A stretch of DNA of 64,000 nucleotides, taken from the NCBI GenBank assembly GCA_949285135.1, contig CASDXO010000008.1:62001-126000 (forward strand), written 5' to 3'. Under the pieces are notes generated by a model, which worked only from the letters and a program-made list of their open reading frames with translations, ran no database searches and was not told where the DNA came from. The position numbers and the translations under genes are program-made. This DNA is from an uncultured Phascolarctobacterium sp. GTDB lineage: Bacteria; Bacillota; Negativicutes; Acidaminococcales; Acidaminococcaceae. Every line of letters begins with the position of its first letter. The stretch's first letter is position 1. Of the stretch, positions 27,421-37,108 are shown piece by piece.

Positions 27421-28146
27421 ATGGAAGAACGTTTACAAAAAATACTGGCTGCTGCCGGTGTTGCTTCCAGACGTGAGGCAGAAAAAATAATACTTGCCGG
27501 GCGTGTGAAGGTTAACGGTAAGACAGTTACGGAATTAGGAAGTAAATTTAACGCCGATTCCTGTCGCATTACTGTTGATGGTAAGGCAATCACGGCAGAA
27601 AAAAAGGTATACTATCTTTTTTACAAGCCTCGCGGTGTGGTAACGACCATGTCTGACCCGCAGAATAGACGTACTGTTGCCGACTTTATGAAAGATTTGC
27701 CGGAAAGGGTGTTTCCGGTAGGGCGTCTGGATTTTAACACTGAAGGCCTGCTTTTAATGACTAATGACGGCGAACTGGCGCAGAAGCTTATGCATCCAAG
27801 CCATGAAATCAACAAGACATATCTTGTCAGGGTGCCAGGAATCGTACCTCAGGAAAAACTGGATTTACTGCGCATGGGAGTAAAACTGGAAGATGGTATG
27901 ACTGCTCCTGCTGTTGTTAATCTGCGTGCCTATGACCATGAACGCAACAGCACACAGTTTGATATTACTATTCATGAAGGCCGCAACAGACAGGTACGCA
28001 GGATGTGTGATTTTATAGGTTTTCCGGTGCGTGATCTCAAACGTATTAAGATGGGACCACTGAATCTCAGCGGTTTAAGTAAAGGTAAGTACAGGCAGCT
28101 GAGTGAAACAGAGCTGTCTGCCTTAAAAAAGGCGGCTGCATTATGA
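27421..28146 (+). CDS. rluB: 23S rRNA pseudouridine synthase, RluB/RsuA family
   Basis: The 241-residue protein has an N-terminal S4 RNA-binding domain (EERLQKILAAAGVASRREAE) and an RsuA/RluB catalytic domain, with the catalytic Asp in PVGRLDFNTEGLLLMTNDG. Members modify uridine in the 23S or 16S rRNA; its place directly after scpAB fits the RluB-type (23S U2605) of Firmicutes. The ATG at 27421 has aaagga about 9 bases upstream; earlier ATGs would overlap scpB. Its stop overlaps the next start (ATGA) by 4 bases. Confidence 0.92.
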   Translation: MEERLQKILAAAGVASRREAEKIILAGRVKVNGKTVTELGSKFNADSCRITVDGKAITAEKKVYYLFYKPRGVVTTMSDPQNRRTVADFMKDLPERVFPVGRLDFNTEGLLLMTNDGELAQKLMHPSHEINKTYLVRVPGIVPQEKLDLLRMGVKLEDGMTAPAVVNLRAYDHERNSTQFDITIHEGRNRQVRRMCDFIGFPVRDLKRIKMGPLNLSGLSKGKYRQLSETELSALKKAAAL

Positions 28147-29375
28147 ATACGGTACTGATTATCGGCGCTGGTGCTGCCGGGTTGATGGCAGGTATTGCCG
28201 CAGCGGAAAACGGCAGCAAGGTAACGATTTTTGAAAAAATGCGTATGCCAGGCAAAAAGATGCTTATTACTGGCAAAGGCCGCTGTAATATAACTAATAT
28301 CTGTGAGCTGCAGGAATTTATTGCCAATATTCCGGGTAACGGGAGATTTCTTAACAGTGTGCTGCGACGCTTCAGTAATACAGATGTTATCAATTTTTTT
28401 AATGATAACGGACTTCTTACCAAAATAGAACGAGGTGGCAGGATTTTTCCTGTAAGTGATAAAGCCAGCGATGTGGTAGAAACTCTGGTAAGGGTATTTA
28501 AAAGTAAGGGCGGCAAATTATTTACGGACAGTAAGGTTCTGAGCATAATGCTGCAGGAAGGTATGGTCTGCGGTGTTAAAACGGTAAATGGCAGTTTTTA
28601 TGGTGACAGGGTGATACTGGCTGCCGGAGGGGCATCTTATCCCGGAACTGGCAGCGACGGAAGCGGAGCAAAGCTTGCAGCACAGGCAGGTCATACCATA
28701 GAAGCATTAAAACCATCTTTGGTTCCTCTTGAAAGCGATAATCCGTATCTGCAAGAACTGCAGGGATTGTCGCTGAGAAATGTCAAAGTAACTCTTTTAG
28801 GCAATGGTAAAAAGCTTTTTGAGGATTTTGGGGAAATGCTTTTTACTCATTACGGAGTTTCCGGACCATTGATACTGTCTATGAGCAATACTGCTGCGGC
28901 GGCGCTGGATAAAGGGATTGAACTTGATATATCCATAGATTTGAAACCAGCGCTGAGTGAAGAAAAACTTGATGCAAGGATACAGCGTGATTTTACTCAG
29001 TACAGCAGAAAACAGCTTGGCAACGGTCTTAAGGATCTGCTGCCGCAAAGTATGATAGCTCCTGTATGCGATATGTCTTTTCTTGATGAAGAAAAATTTA
29101 TTAACCAGATTTCAAGAGAAGAGCGCAGAAGGCTGCTGCATACATTGAAAAACTTTACTATTCCTGTTACAGGAACCAGACCACTGGCAGAAGCTATTGT
29201 TACTGCAGGCGGTGTTTCAGTAAAAGAGATAAATCCTAAAACTATGGAATCAAAACTGATAAAAGGGCTGTATTTTGCTGGTGAGGTTATGGACGTTGAC
29301 GGATATACCGGCGGCTTTAATCTGCAGGCAGCATTTTCCAGCGGCTATGCTGCTGGCTGTGCAGCCTCTGAATAA
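28143..29375 (+). CDS. HI0933-family flavoprotein (BaiN/YhiN-like NAD(P)/FAD oxidoreductase)
   Basis: The 410-residue protein begins with the FAD Rossmann motif IIGAGAAGLMAGIAAAENG, followed by the family marker KKMLITGKGRCNITN near residue 40. It ends with the second FAD segment GLYFAGEVMDVDGYTGGFN. The family is widespread in Firmicutes. One member (BaiN of Clostridium scindens) has been linked to bile-acid reduction, but the general cellular role is not established, so no substrate is claimed. It lies between rluB (4-base overlap) and cmk, a position seen in many Firmicutes. Confidence 0.88.
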   Translation: MNTVLIIGAGAAGLMAGIAAAENGSKVTIFEKMRMPGKKMLITGKGRCNITNICELQEFIANIPGNGRFLNSVLRRFSNTDVINFFNDNGLLTKIERGGRIFPVSDKASDVVETLVRVFKSKGGKLFTDSKVLSIMLQEGMVCGVKTVNGSFYGDRVILAAGGASYPGTGSDGSGAKLAAQAGHTIEALKPSLVPLESDNPYLQELQGLSLRNVKVTLLGNGKKLFEDFGEMLFTHYGVSGPLILSMSNTAAAALDKGIELDISIDLKPALSEEKLDARIQRDFTQYSRKQLGNGLKDLLPQSMIAPVCDMSFLDEEKFINQISREERRRLLHTLKNFTIPVTGTRPLAEAIVTAGGVSVKEINPKTMESKLIKGLYFAGEVMDVDGYTGGFNLQAAFSSGYAAGCAASE

Positions 29376-29389
29376 AGGGTGAGATATTG

Positions 29390-30076
29390 ATGAATAAAAA
29401 ATTAGTAGTTGCAATAGATGGACCTGCTGGTGCAGGCAAAAGCACCATTGCCAAACTTGTTGCCGAAAAATTAGGTTATGCTTATATTGATACAGGAGCC
29501 ATGTATCGCAGCGTTACCTGGAAGTTTCTCCAGACAAAAAAGAATTTTGATGAACAGCTGATAAGTGATCTGGCTGCGAAGATGGTTATTGAATTCCGAC
29601 CGGAAGCAAGTGTTAACAGAGTATTTGTTGACGGAACGGAGGTTACGGACGAAATACGCAATGCTGAGGTTACCTGTAATGTTTCGCGTGTTGCTGCTAT
29701 CGGTCCTGTACGTGAGGCAATGGTTGACCAGCAGCGCAGGATGGGAGAAAGCGGCGGTGTACTGATGGATGGCCGCGATATTGGTACAGTTGTTTTTCCT
29801 AATGCCGATTTAAAAATATTTCTTACTGCAACTGTGGAAGAACGGGCAAGAAGGCGGTATAAGGAACTGACTGCTAAAGGTGAGCAGATCGATTTGGCGG
29901 TACTGCAGCAGGAAATAGCGCAGCGCGACAAACAGGACAGTGAACGTGAAATAAGCCCGCTGCGGCAGGCAGATGACGCATTTTTGCTGGATTCTTCGGA
30001 TATGACTATTGCGGAAGTAGCCGCTTTTATCATAAAGATGGTTCAGGAGAAAGAAAATGTTTTATGCAATAACTAA
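29390..30076 (+). CDS. cmk: Cytidylate kinase
   Basis: Cmk phosphorylates CMP and dCMP to the diphosphates. The 228-residue protein has the P-loop AIDGPAGAGKSTIAK near residue 8, the family segment YIDTGAMYR, DGRDIGTVVFP, and the lid segment EERARRRY. It starts at ATG 29390, with a purine-rich ribosome site (aaagggtgag). The end overlaps plsC by 20 bases. The cmk-plsC-ispH/rpsA order is a typical Firmicutes cluster. Confidence 0.97.
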   Translation: MNKKLVVAIDGPAGAGKSTIAKLVAEKLGYAYIDTGAMYRSVTWKFLQTKKNFDEQLISDLAAKMVIEFRPEASVNRVFVDGTEVTDEIRNAEVTCNVSRVAAIGPVREAMVDQQRRMGESGGVLMDGRDIGTVVFPNADLKIFLTATVEERARRRYKELTAKGEQIDLAVLQQEIAQRDKQDSEREISPLRQADDAFLLDSSDMTIAEVAAFIIKMVQEKENVLCNN

Positions 30077-30650
30077 GATTATTTTTAAAGTTGTTTTTAA
30101 AATTTTGCTTCGGCTGGAAGTAAGCGGTACAGAAAATATACCTGCCAAAGGGCCTTTGGTTATTGCCAGCAATCATTTGAGCTTGCTTGACCCACCTGTC
30201 TTGGGGACGGCAGCAACACGTAAGGTTAATTTTATGGCCAAGCAGGAACTGTTTGTGCCGATACTGGGAGATATTTATAAAGCGTTAGGTGCGTTTCCGG
30301 TTAAACGCGGCGGTGCGGACAGAAATGCGATCAAGCATGGACTTGATATTCTGCAGCGAGGTGACGTACTGGCGATTTTTCCTGAAGGTACTCGCAGTAA
30401 AACAGGTAATCTTGGTAAGGCTGAACCAGGAGCACTTATGATGGCTGGTAAAGCACAGGCAGTTATCATACCTGCCTGTATTGCCGGTACTGATATCAAG
30501 CGCTGTGGCAGACTGTGGCCTAAAGTTAAGGTGGTTTTTGGCAAGCCCATGTATTTCCCGGAGGGGCAGACAATCAACAAGGAGCTTCTTAAAGAACTTA
30601 CGGATGAGCTGATGCAGCGTATTGCCGAACTGCAGAAAGGATTGCGTTGA
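30057..30650 (+). CDS. plsC: 1-acyl-sn-glycerol-3-phosphate acyltransferase
   Basis: PlsC adds the second acyl chain to make phosphatidic acid at the inner membrane. The 197-residue protein has the acyltransferase motifs SNHLSLLDPP (H40, D45) and FPEGTRS (E110), with an N-terminal hydrophobic stretch near residues 5-20. It has its own ribosome site (caggag) inside the end of cmk. With plsY at 37.1 kb and psd-pssA at 46-47 kb, much of the phospholipid pathway is in this window. ispH starts 6 bases later. Confidence 0.94.
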   Translation: MFYAITKIIFKVVFKILLRLEVSGTENIPAKGPLVIASNHLSLLDPPVLGTAATRKVNFMAKQELFVPILGDIYKALGAFPVKRGGADRNAIKHGLDILQRGDVLAIFPEGTRSKTGNLGKAEPGALMMAGKAQAVIIPACIAGTDIKRCGRLWPKVKVVFGKPMYFPEGQTINKELLKELTDELMQRIAELQKGLR

Positions 30651-30656
30651 CAGAGT

Positions 30657-32729
30657 ATGGAAGTAAAAGTTGCAAAATATTGCGGGTTCTGTTATGGTGT
30701 AAAACGTGCAGTGGATATTGCCAGAAAAGCTGCTGCAGAGCATGTATGCGGTGGAACTCTTGGCCCGCTGATTCATAATCCGCAGCTTATTGCTGAACTG
30801 GCGCAGCAGGGGATTGCCTGTCATGACAGTCTGGAGAAATTTTCTTCCGGTCAGGCTGTTATCTTCAGATCTCATGGCGTGGGACCAGAAACATACAGAA
30901 TGGCAGAAACAAAACAGCTGCAAATCATAGATGCGACCTGTCCTAATGTCAGGATGGCACAGCAAAAAGCTGCAGCAGCAGCTCAGGATGGTTTTTATCC
31001 GATTATTGTTGGAGAAAAAAATCATCCTGAAGTAAAAAGTATTTTAAAATGGGCAGGAAAAAACGCTATCGTTATAGAATGTATAGAAGATATCCCTGAT
31101 ATTCCGCTGAAAGAAAAATATGCGGTTATAATTCAGACCACATTTGAACTGCAAAAGTTTGAAAAGATTCTGGAGGCTGTCAAAGAAGCACGACCCGGCG
31201 AATACCGAATCGAAAAGACTATATGTCTGGCTACTTCTCAAAGACAGCAGGCAGCGCTGGCACTTGCAGGCGAAGTTGATGCAATGATTGTTATCGGCGG
31301 CCGCAACAGTGCTAATACCAGACATCTGTATGAACTTGTTGCAGATAAATGCCGTCTGGCTTATCATATTGAAACTGCTGCAGAGTTACGGCAGGATATG
31401 TTCAGAGGATGTACTAAAATAGGAATTACGGCAGGAGCATCGACTCCGGACCGTTTAATTAAGGAGGCTATTATTGTAATGGAAAACATGGAATCTTTTG
31501 AAAGTATGCTTGACAAAAGTATGGAGGACGTTAACGTATATCCCGGTAAAATCGTTGAAGCAACCGTTATTCAATTAGATAAAGACGGTGTTTATGTTGA
31601 TTTTGGTTATATGCGTGAAGGCATGATTACCTATGCTGAATGGTCTTTGACTGAAACTGCTGAAGATTTGATGCAAAGCATTAAAGTTGGTGATACCGTA
31701 GAAGCAAAGGTTATTCCTGGCAGCTCTAAAGACGACTTTGTGCGTCTTTCCAAAGTGAAAGCAGAACGTGATGCAGCATGGAAAAATGTTGCTGAACTGC
31801 CTGAAGGTGAAAAACGTGCTGCTACTGTAAAAGTTTTACGCATCATTAAAAATAAAGCTAAAAATATTGTTGGTCTCGCTGTTTCTGTTGAAGGTGTTGA
31901 AGGTTTCATGCCTGCATCTCATGTAGAATTACGCCGTGTAGAAGATTTCAGCGATTATGTTGGTAAAGAATTGGAAGCTGAAATTATCGAAGTGGATTTG
32001 GAGAAAAAACGTATTGTTGTATCTCGCCGCGACCTGTTGAAAGCAGAAAAAGAAGCTAAAGCCAAAGCTTGGAAGGAAGCAAAGGAAGCAAGAATCCAGG
32101 CTGCTAAAGAAGCAAGAGCTGCAGCAGAAGAAGCTGCTTATAATTCTGTGAACGAAGGCGAAATCGTTGCCGGCAAAGTAGTTAAAATTGCTGATTTCGG
32201 TTTATTTGTTGAAGTAGGTCAGGGTCTTGTAGGTCTTGTACATAATACTGAACTGTCCTGGGATCGCAATGTGAAGGCAGCTGATGCAGCTCAAGTGGGT
32301 GACGAAGTACAAGTTCTGGTTAAGAAAATTGACCGTGAAAATAAACGTGTTGCCCTCAGCATCAAAGCTACTCAGGAAGATCCCTGGAAAGTTGAAGCAG
32401 GCAAGCTGCATGTTGGTGAAATTGTTGAGTGCAAGGTTGTACGTTTCCTGACTTTTGGTGCTATCGTTAAAGTAACCGACAAAGTTGAAGGACTTGTACA
32501 TATTTCTGAGATTGCTGAAGAACGCATCAATAAACCTGAAGATGTTCTTGAAGTTGGTCAAATTGTTAAAGCCGAAATTTTAAAAATTGACCTCGACAAT
32601 AAGAAAGTAGGCCTGAGCATCGCTAAAGTTAAAAGAGATGCCGAAAAAGCTGAATACAGTTCTTATCTGAATGAAAAACCGAGCCTGACTCTGGATTTAG
32701 CTGAACAGCTGGAAAACATCGAAAAATAA
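30657..32729 (+). CDS. ispH: Fusion of HMB-PP reductase IspH and ribosomal protein S1-like domains
   Basis: Residues 1-280 are IspH, which makes IPP and DMAPP from HMB-PP at the end of the MEP pathway. The three 4Fe-4S Cys residues are C12 (FCYGVKR), C95 (DATCPNV) and C190 (TICLATS). After a short linker near residues 283-295, four S1 OB-fold repeats follow, starting around residues 297, 382, 495 and 580 (for example GEIVAGKVVKIADFG and GEIVECKVVRFLTFG). A Lys/Ala-rich helix at about 458-490 separates repeats 2 and 3. Fused IspH-S1 proteins are known in Clostridia and Negativicutes; the S1 part likely binds mRNA on the ribosome. The reading frame is intact, so the fusion is not an assembly artefact. 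The fni gene follows. Confidence 0.94.
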   Translation: MEVKVAKYCGFCYGVKRAVDIARKAAAEHVCGGTLGPLIHNPQLIAELAQQGIACHDSLEKFSSGQAVIFRSHGVGPETYRMAETKQLQIIDATCPNVRMAQQKAAAAAQDGFYPIIVGEKNHPEVKSILKWAGKNAIVIECIEDIPDIPLKEKYAVIIQTTFELQKFEKILEAVKEARPGEYRIEKTICLATSQRQQAALALAGEVDAMIVIGGRNSANTRHLYELVADKCRLAYHIETAAELRQDMFRGCTKIGITAGASTPDRLIKEAIIVMENMESFESMLDKSMEDVNVYPGKIVEATVIQLDKDGVYVDFGYMREGMITYAEWSLTETAEDLMQSIKVGDTVEAKVIPGSSKDDFVRLSKVKAERDAAWKNVAELPEGEKRAATVKVLRIIKNKAKNIVGLAVSVEGVEGFMPASHVELRRVEDFSDYVGKELEAEIIEVDLEKKRIVVSRRDLLKAEKEAKAKAWKEAKEARIQAAKEARAAAEEAAYNSVNEGEIVAGKVVKIADFGLFVEVGQGLVGLVHNTELSWDRNVKAADAAQVGDEVQVLVKKIDRENKRVALSIKATQEDPWKVEAGKLHVGEIVECKVVRFLTFGAIVKVTDKVEGLVHISEIAEERINKPEDVLEVGQIVKAEILKIDLDNKKVGLSIAKVKRDAEKAEYSSYLNEKPSLTLDLAEQLENIEK

Positions 32730-32752
32730 TTATAATAAAAAGGAGAATGTTC

Positions 32753-33811
32753 ATGCAGCGGGCTCAGCGTAAACTTGAACATATCAAATTCGCATTAGAA
32801 ACGGGTTTTGGCCCGGAGAGCACGCATTTTGAAGATATCCGTTTTATCCATAACTGTCTGCCGGAATTGAATCCGGCAGACATTGTTTTATCTGCGGATT
32901 TATTTGGTAAAATGCTGTGTGCTCCTTTTTTGATTGATGCCATAACCGGCGGTACTGATGCGGTAACTGAGATAAACAGTAAAATTGCGTCAGTAGCATG
33001 TAAAACTGGTATAGCGATGGCTGTAGGTTCACAGTATGGAACAGTTAAAACAGGTGTGGGGCGCAACAGCTATACGGTGGTGCGTGAAAATAATCCTGAT
33101 GGCATTGTGTTTGCTAATGTAAGTGCTTTGTCAACACCACAGCAGGCACAGGACGCAGTAAATATGCTGGAAGCTGATGCTCTGGAAATACATCTTAATC
33201 CTGCTCAGGAGCTTATGATGCCGGAAGGAGACAGATATTTCAGCGGTCTTCTGGACAATATGATGCAGATACGGGATAAAGTGGATGTGCCTGTAATTGT
33301 AAAAGAAACTGGCTGTGGAATAGCAGGAGAGTCTTATAGCTTATTAGCTGAAAATGGTTTTACTTTTTTTGATTGTGCTGGCTGTGGAGGAACAAATTTT
33401 CCTGTGATCGAGGCCAGAAGAGCAGATGTAGAACCGGAAGAAATGGCTTTTTGGGGAAATCCCACGGCATGGAGCCTTCTGGATGCTGCAGCAACGCTTG
33501 ATGACGAGTCATTTCTTATTGCGTCAGGTGGAATAGATGATGCTGCTAAGGCTGTAAGAGCTTTTGCTCTTGGAGCTGATATGGTGGGAATGAGCGGTAT
33601 TATCCTCAAAATTATAAGTGAACAGGGGACAGATGCAGCAGTTAAGTTTATAGAACATATGCAGCAGAGGCTGAGTGATTATCTGCTGCTGCTTGGCTGT
33701 CGTAACATAAAGGAGCTGCGTAATACTCCTATTATATTCAGCGGACAGACAATAGATTTTATGCAGTGCCGTGCTTATGCTGCTGCTGCTTTCAGTAAAA
33801 AACGCAGATAA
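32753..33811 (+). CDS. fni: Type 2 isopentenyl-diphosphate delta-isomerase
   Basis: This FMN- and NADPH-dependent enzyme interconverts IPP and DMAPP. It has 352 residues from ATG 32753, which is 7 bases after aggag; the ATG at 32747 is too close to that site. Family signatures include RKLEHIKFAL, LIDAITGGT, MAVGSQYG, EIHLNPAQELMMPEGDR, VKETGCGI and IASGGIDDAAKAVRAFALGAD. It lies 23 bases after ispH, the enzyme that makes its substrates. Organisms with IspH do not strictly need it, so it likely balances the two isomers. Confidence 0.94.
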   Translation: MQRAQRKLEHIKFALETGFGPESTHFEDIRFIHNCLPELNPADIVLSADLFGKMLCAPFLIDAITGGTDAVTEINSKIASVACKTGIAMAVGSQYGTVKTGVGRNSYTVVRENNPDGIVFANVSALSTPQQAQDAVNMLEADALEIHLNPAQELMMPEGDRYFSGLLDNMMQIRDKVDVPVIVKETGCGIAGESYSLLAENGFTFFDCAGCGGTNFPVIEARRADVEPEEMAFWGNPTAWSLLDAAATLDDESFLIASGGIDDAAKAVRAFALGADMVGMSGIILKIISEQGTDAAVKFIEHMQQRLSDYLLLLGCRNIKELRNTPIIFSGQTIDFMQCRAYAAAAFSKKRR

Positions 33812-33815
33812 AATT

Positions 33816-33856
33816 AAAAGATTCTGTTATCAGTTATTGATGACAGAATCTTTTTT
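33816..33856 (+). terminator. Rho-independent terminator of the long housekeeping operon
   Basis: aaaagattctgt (33816-33827) pairs with acagaatctttt (33843-33854) around a 15-base loop and is followed by T-rich sequence. Confidence 0.88.
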
Positions 33857-33902
33857 GTATAGCGATGTGATTTATTAGCCTATGGAATTTATTTTCATAC
33901 TA

Positions 33903-33911
33903 TGATATAAT
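33903..33911 (+). promoter_or_regulatory. Extended -10 promoter of the DUF512-btuR-der-plsY operon
   Basis: TGaTATAAT is an extended -10 element 35 bases before the ATG at 33946. The -35 region is weak (tggaat at 33883). The same TGaTATAAT form occurs before the DUF2156 gene and the ACT-protein gene. Confidence 0.6.
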
Positions 33912-33945
33912 CAAGTGATAAATATTTTGCACAAAGGAGATATAC

Positions 33946-35241
33946 ATGTTAGGACGCATTAACAAAGTACGCAGACATAGCCTGGCTGAAAAAGCAGGTA
34001 TTTTATCTGGTGAAAAACTGTGTACAGTCAACGGCTGCAGCGTTCAGGATATTATTGATCTCAGCTTTCTGACAGCTGATGATATGGTTGAATTGGAAAT
34101 TGAGAATGCTGCTGGCGAAAGACGTTTTTTGCAGATAGAAAAATATCCTGACGAAGATTTGGGAATAGAATTTGAAGCTGCTGTATTTGACAAAGTGCGT
34201 ACGTGCTATAATAACTGTATTTTCTGTTTTGTTGACCAGATGATTCCTGGTATGCGTCCGGGGCTGTATGTTCGTGATGATGACTACAGGCTTTCATTTC
34301 TTTATGGTAATTTTATTACATTGACCAATATGCGTGATGAGGATTTTAATAGAATTATCAGGACCCATTTATCGCCTTTATATATATCAGTTCATGCAAC
34401 TGATCCTGATGTGCGCTGTAAAATGATGAATAATCGTTTTGCAGGTCAGCTTATGGATAAGCTTAAACTATTGTTAGAAGCAGGCATACAGATTCATACG
34501 CAAATAGTATGTTGTCCAGGCTATAATGACGGTGCTGTTCTGCAAAAGACCTTTGAAGATCTTTATGAACTGCATCCAGGAGTTCTGACGATGGCTGTTG
34601 TACCTGTAGGTCTGACTAAGCATAGAGAACACTTACATCCAATGCGTACTTTTACTGCCAGGGAAGCAGCTGAGATAGTAGACACTGTTTCCGTATGGCA
34701 AAAAAAATGTCGTGCAGAAACTGGCAAATCGTTCGTTTATCTGGGGGATGAATTTTATCTGCTGGCTGAAAAAGAGTTGCCTGCATCGGAATACTATGAC
34801 GGCTTTCCGCAGCTGGAAAATGGTATTGGTCTGACACGTAATTTTCTTAATGAATGGGACAATGCCTTGAAAACTTTGGCACATGCTGACGGAACAGAGG
34901 CCGCAATCATACCTGTGGGTGAAAGTGCATTTCGCGTATTGCAGCCGCTTATGGAACAGTTTAACGACAGATATGCCACGAGGCATGCTTTTGTGCCGGT
35001 AAAAAATCTTTTCTTTGGCGGGCACGTCAATGTAACCGGGCTGCTGACAGGAGGAGATATTCTTCAAGCCACAAATGGATGTTCACGCCTTATCCTGCCA
35101 GGGGTAGTGTTAAATAATGATAATCTGTTTTTGGATGATATGTCATTAGAAAGTTTCCGCAATTCATTTAAGGGAAAAGTAGAGATTGCCAAAGATGCAG
35201 GTGAACTGCTGCATCTGTTGACTATGCCCCGGGAGGGATAA
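33946..35241 (+). CDS. DUF512 protein: PDZ plus radical-SAM-like iron-sulfur domain
   Basis: The 431-residue protein has an N-terminal PDZ-like domain (residues 1-65, SLAEKAGILSGEKLCTVNG) and a radical-SAM-like domain with CYNNCIFC at 87-94, the CX3CX2C pattern. A C-terminal DUF512 domain follows, with LTGGDILQA and the conserved LPGVVLNND. Its function is unknown in any organism I can name; the gene is commonly next to der in Firmicutes and Cyanobacteria, so a ribosome or RNA link has been suspected but not shown. It is cytoplasmic. btuR begins 1 base after its stop. Confidence 0.85.
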   Translation: MLGRINKVRRHSLAEKAGILSGEKLCTVNGCSVQDIIDLSFLTADDMVELEIENAAGERRFLQIEKYPDEDLGIEFEAAVFDKVRTCYNNCIFCFVDQMIPGMRPGLYVRDDDYRLSFLYGNFITLTNMRDEDFNRIIRTHLSPLYISVHATDPDVRCKMMNNRFAGQLMDKLKLLLEAGIQIHTQIVCCPGYNDGAVLQKTFEDLYELHPGVLTMAVVPVGLTKHREHLHPMRTFTAREAAEIVDTVSVWQKKCRAETGKSFVYLGDEFYLLAEKELPASEYYDGFPQLENGIGLTRNFLNEWDNALKTLAHADGTEAAIIPVGESAFRVLQPLMEQFNDRYATRHAFVPVKNLFFGGHVNVTGLLTGGDILQATNGCSRLILPGVVLNNDNLFLDDMSLESFRNSFKGKVEIAKDAGELLHLLTMPREG

Positions 35242-35242
35242 T

Positions 35243-35752
35243 ATGCTGCAGATTTATACGGGTGACGGAAAAGGGAAGACAACGGCTGCTCTGGGAGTGG
35301 TTTTAAGGGCGGCAGGTTATCAGAAGAAAAGCATGATGTTTTCTTTTTTAAAAGATGATCCTGGTTACGGAGAAGCAAAGGCTGCTGGCCTGATTCCTGG
35401 TTTTATTCTGCATCAGGTTGGCAGGGATGCGTTTGTAGATTTTAAAAATCCGGCTGCTGAGGATCTGAAGCTGTGCCGTGAGGGCTGGGAAGCTGCGAAA
35501 TTAGCCATTTGTCAGCGTCAGGCTGATATCTTTATTCTTGATGAGCTGAATATAGTTCTTGCTGCTGGCATGCTGCCAGTTGATGAAGTAACAGATTTTA
35601 TAAAGCTACATAAACATGATGTGGAGATTATTATTACCGGAAGATATGCTCCGGAGCAGATTATAAAAATAGCTGATTTAGTTACCGATATGCGGGAAGT
35701 AAAGCATTATTTCCATAAAGGGATATCTTCTCGTAACGGTATTGATCATTAA
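35243..35752 (+). CDS. btuR: Cob(I)alamin adenosyltransferase, CobA/BtuR type
   Basis: This enzyme transfers the adenosyl group of ATP to cob(I)alamin, making coenzyme B12. The 169-residue protein has the P-loop [14 protein letters not shown] near residue 6 and the segment [17 protein letters not shown], both typical of the BtuR/CobA family. The C-terminal part has [10 protein letters not shown]. The organism therefore uses adenosylcobalamin, in keeping with propionate- or amino-acid-fermenting anaerobes. It lies between the DUF512 gene and der, with short gaps. Confidence 0.93.
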   Translation: MLQIYTGDGKGKTTAALGVVLRAAGYQKKSMMFSFLKDDPGYGEAKAAGLIPGFILHQVGRDAFVDFKNPAAEDLKLCREGWEAAKLAICQRQADIFILDELNIVLAAGMLPVDEVTDFIKLHKHDVEIIITGRYAPEQIIKIADLVTDMREVKHYFHKGISSRNGIDH

Positions 35753-35766
35753 GGAGACAGGATAGT

Positions 35767-37095
35767 ATGGGAAAACCGATAGTTGCAATTGTTGGCAGGC
35801 CTAATGTAGGAAAGTCGACTTTGTTCAATATTTTTGCCAATAGCAGGATATCTATTGTAGAAGACACTCCTGGTGTTACCAGAGATCGCCTTTATGCTAC
35901 TGCTGAATGGCTGGATAATGAATTTATGATGGTAGATACAGGCGGTATTGAAATTATGAATGCAGATGCTATTGCTGTATCTATTCGCCAGCAGGCACAG
36001 ATAGCAATTAAAGAAGCTGATGTAATTTTGTTTGTCTGCGACGCGCGTACTGGGATTACTGGTGAAGATGCTGAAGTTGCAAAAATGCTGCGTCAGTCTA
36101 AAAAGCCTATTGTATTGGCCATAAACAAATCAGATTCACCCAAACAGGAAATGAATATCTATGAATTTTATAATCTTGGTATTGGGGAGCCAATACCGGT
36201 ATCTGCTGCCAATCATTTAGGTTTGGGTGATCTTCTCGATGCAGTGGTTGCAAAATTTCCTGATAAAAAAATAATGGGCGAATTCGATGACGATGATGAA
36301 ATCAAGGTTGCGCTTATTGGCAGACCTAATGTAGGAAAATCTTCTATTTTTAATACTTTAGTAGGTGAAGAACGTTCCATTGTCAGTGATGTTGCCGGTA
36401 CAACACGCGATGCTATTGATACTCCTGTTGTCAGAGATGGTCAGAAATATCTTTTCATTGATACCGCAGGTATGCGCAGAAAAGCGCGTATTGATGAACC
36501 TATCGAAAAATACAGTATTATGCGTTCCTTGCGGGCAGTTGACCGCAGTGATGTTGTTTTAATGGTTTTTGATGCGGTTGAGGGTGTTACTGAACAGGAT
36601 AAGAAGATTGTCGGTTATGCTCACGAAGCAGGTAAAGGTATCGTGCTTGTAGTAAATAAATGGGATTTATATGAGAAGGATAATACTTCTACATTGCGTT
36701 ATACAGAAATGCTGCGTAAAGAGCTGGTATTTTTACAGTATGCGCCGGTTGTTTTCGTTTCTGCTGTTACGAAACAGCGCATTCACAGGTTGCCGGAAGT
36801 TATTTCCTATGTAGCTGAGCAAAATGCCATGCGTATATCTACCAGCGTTCTCAATCAGGTTATCGAAGATGCTGTTGCCATTAATCCTACGCCGACAGAA
36901 AAAGGGAAACGCCTGAAAATTATGTATACTACGCAGGTAAAAATCAAGCCGCCTACATTTGTGATTTTTGTCAATGAACCGGAAATTATGCATTTTTCCT
37001 ATCAAAGATATCTGGAAAATAAACTGCGCGAAGCTTTTGGTTTTGAAGGTACGCCGATTCAGATGATTATACGCGGCAAAAACGAAGATGAATAG
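35767..37095 (+). CDS. der: Ribosome-associated GTPase Der (EngA)
   Basis: Der is a tandem GTPase needed for 50S ribosome assembly. The 442-residue protein has two G domains. The first has [12 protein letters not shown] near residue 10, DTPGVTRDR and NKSD near 119; the second has [12 protein letters not shown] near 185, [11 protein letters not shown] and NKWD near 298. A C-terminal KH-like domain follows ([18 protein letters not shown]). A good ribosome site (aaggagac) precedes the ATG. plsY follows by 13 bases. Confidence 0.97.
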   Translation: MGKPIVAIVGRPNVGKSTLFNIFANSRISIVEDTPGVTRDRLYATAEWLDNEFMMVDTGGIEIMNADAIAVSIRQQAQIAIKEADVILFVCDARTGITGEDAEVAKMLRQSKKPIVLAINKSDSPKQEMNIYEFYNLGIGEPIPVSAANHLGLGDLLDAVVAKFPDKKIMGEFDDDDEIKVALIGRPNVGKSSIFNTLVGEERSIVSDVAGTTRDAIDTPVVRDGQKYLFIDTAGMRRKARIDEPIEKYSIMRSLRAVDRSDVVLMVFDAVEGVTEQDKKIVGYAHEAGKGIVLVVNKWDLYEKDNTSTLRYTEMLRKELVFLQYAPVVFVSAVTKQRIHRLPEVISYVAEQNAMRISTSVLNQVIEDAVAINPTPTEKGKRLKIMYTTQVKIKPPTFVIFVNEPEIMHFSYQRYLENKLREAFGFEGTPIQMIIRGKNEDE

Positions 37096-37108
37096 GTGAT
37101 GGTTTGCA

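Noticed and set aside
30285-31025. Minus-strand open frame of 246 codons opposite plsC and ispH
   Set aside because: No ribosome site, no family pattern, and both plus-strand genes are certain.
31500-32729. Possibility that ispH and the S1 repeats are two genes or a frameshift artefact
   Set aside because: One continuous frame covers both, with no stop. There is an in-frame ATG with a nearby purine-rich stretch around 31481, but the fused form is known in related bacteria.
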